In this document: piece after piece, positions 62,101 through 64,000 of the stretch | Position numbering within the stretch: position 1 is the first letter of the stretch | Layout of the letters: every line of letters starts with the position of its first letter | DNA from: Cryptomeria japonica | Taxonomy: Eukaryota; Streptophyta; Pinopsida; Cupressales; Cupressaceae | Assembly: GCF_030272615.1 (NCBI RefSeq) | Contig: NC_081407.1 | Coordinates: forward strand, 99,123,897 to 99,187,896 | Reading direction: 5' to 3' | Length of the DNA stretch: 64,000 bases | The notes under the pieces: generated by a model | Told to the model about the DNA's origin: nothing | What the model saw: the letters and a program-made list of their open reading frames with translations, nothing else | The model's database searches: none | Made by a program: the position numbers and the translations under genes

Positions 62101-64000
62101 ACCCTCGACATCCAAACAAGGTGAACTTAGAGGCAAGTTTCAAGACAAAGGCATGGGAGAATACACTTTGAATCAAACAATGTTTTTACGACAAGTCATG
62201 AGCTCTCCAAAAGAATATGGGAGGCCACATCCTAACAAGCAAATCTCCATCATGATACTCAAATGGGATCCTACCATCTTTCAAAGACGAGGCGAACTAG
62301 AGGAGGAAAATTTATACAAAATGCTTTATAAAGATATTGAAGAGGACACACATGATCAGACTATTATACCCTGTGAGAACTATGGCAAAGGCTTTAAAAT
62401 TCTACAAAAATTCAGGTATGATGGAAAAAGCCCTCTCGGGTTACGCAAAGAAGGTGTCATGGAACCCTTACAACCTGAGCTAACTACAAGAAGAGAACGC
62501 TCCAAGGGACTTGGTTTTCTGAATTCCAAGATTCACAATAAAAGAACAAAAGAGGCATGGCGAATCAAAGTTGCCAAAGTTCAACAAGAGGATTATCCTT
62601 CCACAGATTCTAATGAGTGGGAATGGGGTTCAGACAAATCCTCCAGTGACTATGAGCTCACTGAGACATTCAGAGAGCCAGATGAACCTACAGAGGAGGA
62701 GGAATTTTACAAAAAGTTCAGAGTTGGTCAAGAACCAACCCATAAGGATCCCGCACAGTCTTCGTTTCAAGGTCCTAGGTTGAAATCGCATAGGATGAGG
62801 ACACCTGTCCCAGAAGGCGCTACTAGAGATGACAATTTGGATTCGCTCACGATCGAAACTGATGAGGAGAGTGCCATCGATGACCTCGACGATTGCCTTG
62901 ACATACCTGAATATAACCACATCTTCACTATTAGTCCAGCAAACTTTGAAAACACTAATGACCTTCCCCTTGTTCACCCCCAACTCATTGACTGGGATCA
63001 TGAAGGACCAGCACAATTTGATACATTTCAAAATGACGAAGCTATTGTTGACTATCTTGGCATTCGAGATAATCTTCCCCCTGGAGACCACAAAGCAGGA
63101 TACACCATAGAACTCAACAACATGGCATACTTCGATGAGGGTGTCGGGCCTTCTAGTCGCAAAAATGTGAAAATAAGAACAAAACAAGGGTCTTATGGCG
63201 AAAACCACACTATGGCGCTATCTGACCCCAAAAAAGTAAAAAGAAAGGACGTATCTGAGGGCGAAAACCTCTCTGAGGCACCCGAAGATGGAAGGCTCGA
63301 CATTCTCCCAGCATCATATGAGGAAAAATCATCCATGTTGGTAGAGGAGACTATAAAGACAAATATTGGTATAGAAGAGGTTCCACACAACATATTCTTG
63401 GCGCAATCATTGACAGAGTCTAAGAGGGCAAGATTCATAAGCTTCTTCAAGGAACGACAAGTTAACTTTGCATGGTCATACGCTGATATGCCTGGACTGG
63501 ATCCGGATTTGGTTATGCATCATTTGACAGTCAAACCGGGGGCAAAACCAGTAAAACAGAAATTGAGGAAAATGCATCCACAAGTGGCATTACTCGTCAA
63601 GGCAGAACTGGAGAAATTATTGGATGTCGGATTCATACGACCAATTGATTATCCCAAATGGATCTCCAATTTGGTACCTATCAGCAAACCAGATCGCAGT
63701 ATCCGAATATGTACAGACTTCAGAGATATCAACAAGGCTTGCTCAAAGGACGATTTCCCATTACCAAACATAGACTTGATCGTTGATCTCACAGCAGGTC
63801 ATGAAATGTTATCCTTAATGGACGGATTTTCTGGATATAATCAAATCAGGATTGCACCTGAAGATCAACATAAAACATCATTCACTTGTCCATGGGGAAC
63901 CTTCTGTTGGAACGTCATGCCCTTTGGGTTGAAAAATGCAGGCGCCACTTATCAACGAGCGATGACTACTATCTTTCATGATCTCATGCACATAACCGTG
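59120..64000 (+). CDS. gag-pol: E7 gag-pol polyprotein, open to window edge (1,627 codons)
   Basis: From MVETRLQKSRRIAKEAQESA the frame has no stop up to base 64000. It contains the Gag core (AHIRQFFTACIEVAAEETYL, FLQRWRNLASRC), the CHHC knuckle (CEFHKSKGHKTSNC), the protease (RVLIDGGAGLNIC, LLGRPWIHEM), the G-patch (GKGFKILQKFRYDG, KGLGF) and RT as far as MDGFSGYNQIRI and NAGATYQRAMTTIF; the window ends just before YVDD. At 63014 it has CAA where E4 has its first stop. One protease change (Ser to Gly after DGGA) is shared with E6. This copy is the best candidate for a working source of Gag-Pol for its family. Confidence 0.9.
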   Translation, partial: MVETRLQKSRRIAKEAQESANMSSYEYDSDLFFNPEHTTLPDMDVYRNNPNVESANTINNNTTHNDNVDNSSILSADIEESIMNPHFNRLVEEIMRRDRQYFLHMMAKSGAKIPHDFDLSQLIESRPSQQTQSNMDQRRPNSGGNRGPNMMPESPSVLLQKPAIPHTQAQTYDTYTQRPSWRPYAQTHAQGVDQSKQVDTQRHPQNFDTRRPHVKIGGNTMENERPIEYGLYTQNRYGVPQHEVMPSAPYMSQQYRPPYGHVYDQYHPYMQQAPPQMGISNMGYATRNQSPPKNNLEKQIRDLQKKMEDMGTSKPTYTMRDICPYPFDKSIPMPPFPPHFVTPKFDKYRGRGDPKAHIRQFFTACIEVAAEETYLMRLFPQSLGDQAMEWFSQLPPGIKSWGDLAEAFIQHFSYNIETDVSVTTLCNTKQKEGESFATFLQRWRNLASRCSCEIPQKKMVEMFTQNVNKAIGYDLRKACLSTFKDVIEKGPATEKVLIEQGVTKLFKENKEDFKGKDKPKFWNKNKNTVNDGVVDANTVRPKFIFSGSSSTNNQVNNQTTAKPRRKYTPLGEPLESVFKKLVANKVITVPDFPPYEPKVKPNWWNDDEFCEFHKSKGHKTSNCHRLKNIVQDLIDRGDIEIEGHSSNQEHEMFKEPFPKHDKGKGKVTDDQANYTRAPYNYDSTINHISMDNHISTITIKNKNPENPSQRPKIVLKGVGSSSESTSECHVTTRRGKITLPGTSTKNTNPLSIKPEYDLVEQLGKTPVLISILELLCISPAHKAILDKILRDTAVPTDLNVDQFQAMVGYLSIPHSLTFTEADDASISQPHNAPLHVEAFIHKHRIKRVLIDGGAGLNICTLSTIRQLGYSDKAVNSTNQITIKAYDDEERSSKGTVTLPLRIGPVTKDVVCQVLDLDLTYNILLGRPWIHEMRAVPSTYHQCIKFPHNGVEVTVNGDPNPFIYCNNLRSHTETIIPSNREATPSSAYIDPESLKPSTSKQGELRGKFQDKGMGEYTLNQTMFLRQVMSSPKEYGRPHPNKQISIMILKWDPTIFQRRGELEEENLYKMLYKDIEEDTHDQTIIPCENYGKGFKILQKFRYDGKSPLGLRKEGVMEPLQPELTTRRERSKGLGFLNSKIHNKRTKEAWRIKVAKVQQEDYPSTDSNEWEWGSDKSSSDYELTETFREPDEPTEEEEFYKKFRVGQEPTHKDPAQSSFQGPRLKSHRMRTPVPEGATRDDNLDSLTIETDEESAIDDLDDCLDIPEYNHIFTISPANFENTNDLPLVHPQLIDWDHEGPAQFDTFQNDEAIVDYLGIRDNLPPGDHKAGYTIELNNMAYFDEGVGPSSRKNVKIRTKQGSYGENHTMALSDPKKVKRKDVSEGENLSEAPEDGRLDILPASYEEKSSMLVEETIKTNIGIEEVPHNIFLAQSLTESKRARFISFFKERQVNFAWSYADMPGLDPDLVMHHLTVKPGAKPVKQKLRKMHPQVALLVKAELEKLLDVGFIRPIDYPKWISNLVPISKPDRSIRICTDFRDINKACSKDDFPLPNIDLIVDLTAGHEMLSLMDGFSGYNQIRIAPEDQHKTSFTCPWGTFCWNVMPFGLKNAGATYQRAMTTIFHDLMHITV

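Larger units (their letters stand above)
55586..64000 (+). mobile_element. E7: Tat-family element, intact in the part seen
   Basis: 5' LTR 55586-56383, primer site, leader and a gag-pol frame with no stop up to the window edge. The left flank AGAAC (55581-55585) is the presumed target duplication; the right end is outside. The leader is of E6 type in its first kilobase and of E4 type near gag. Confidence 0.9.

Overview
The window is repeat-rich plant nuclear DNA. I see no ordinary host gene: every coding stretch I can recognise belongs to a transposable element. The large nested Ty3 (Tat-type) and Ty1/copia elements, plant-type hAT transposase and plant mobile domain (PMD) sequence point to a seed plant with a large genome; a gymnosperm is plausible but is an inference. 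I name the elements E1-E7 plus one hAT.

Layout. 1-1280: non-coding with short direct repeats. E1 (1281-6165, minus): a 1.6 kb LTR, a tRNA-like primer site, then one long frame carrying an aspartic protease and a G-patch, with no reverse transcriptase; its other LTR is not visible. E2 (about 7751-10370, plus): heavily decayed Ty3/gypsy RT-RNase H-integrase. E3 (11823-19653, minus; target duplication CATAC): a copia-type non-autonomous element with initiator-Met primer site, a zinc-knuckle gag fragment and a large unknown gene containing a Lys/Glu single-alpha-helix tract. hAT (about 21078-41283, plus): a decayed DNA transposon split by E4. E4 (23227-39414, plus; target duplication GGAGG): a 16.2 kb Tat-lineage element with 788 bp LTRs differing at 3 positions, a 2,499-codon gag-pol frame with three nonsense codons, and a spliced antisense gene for a PMD protein. 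E5 (from 42272, plus): a copia element whose gag is cut by E6 exactly at the start codon and again by E7. E6 (43313-54865, plus; target duplication ATGGC): a relative of E4 in which RT-RNase H-integrase is replaced in frame by about 800 bp of unknown sequence, with a remnant of the same antisense gene. E7 (55586 to beyond 64000, plus): a third family member whose gag-pol frame is open from 59120 to the window edge.

How the parts relate. E4, E6 and E7 form one family: same LTR type with five AT palindromes in U3, same primer site, same gag start and CHHC knuckle, protease and G-patch. E7 looks the most coding-competent in the part seen; E4 is very young but already carries stops; E6 has lost its polymerase. 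The most interesting feature is the antisense PMD gene of E4 and E6, with a conserved 66 bp first exon, matching splice sites and a TATA-like box. In E4 its intron carries arrays of the same 9-base motif that is repeated in the sense leader. This is read by eye; no database search or alignment program was run.
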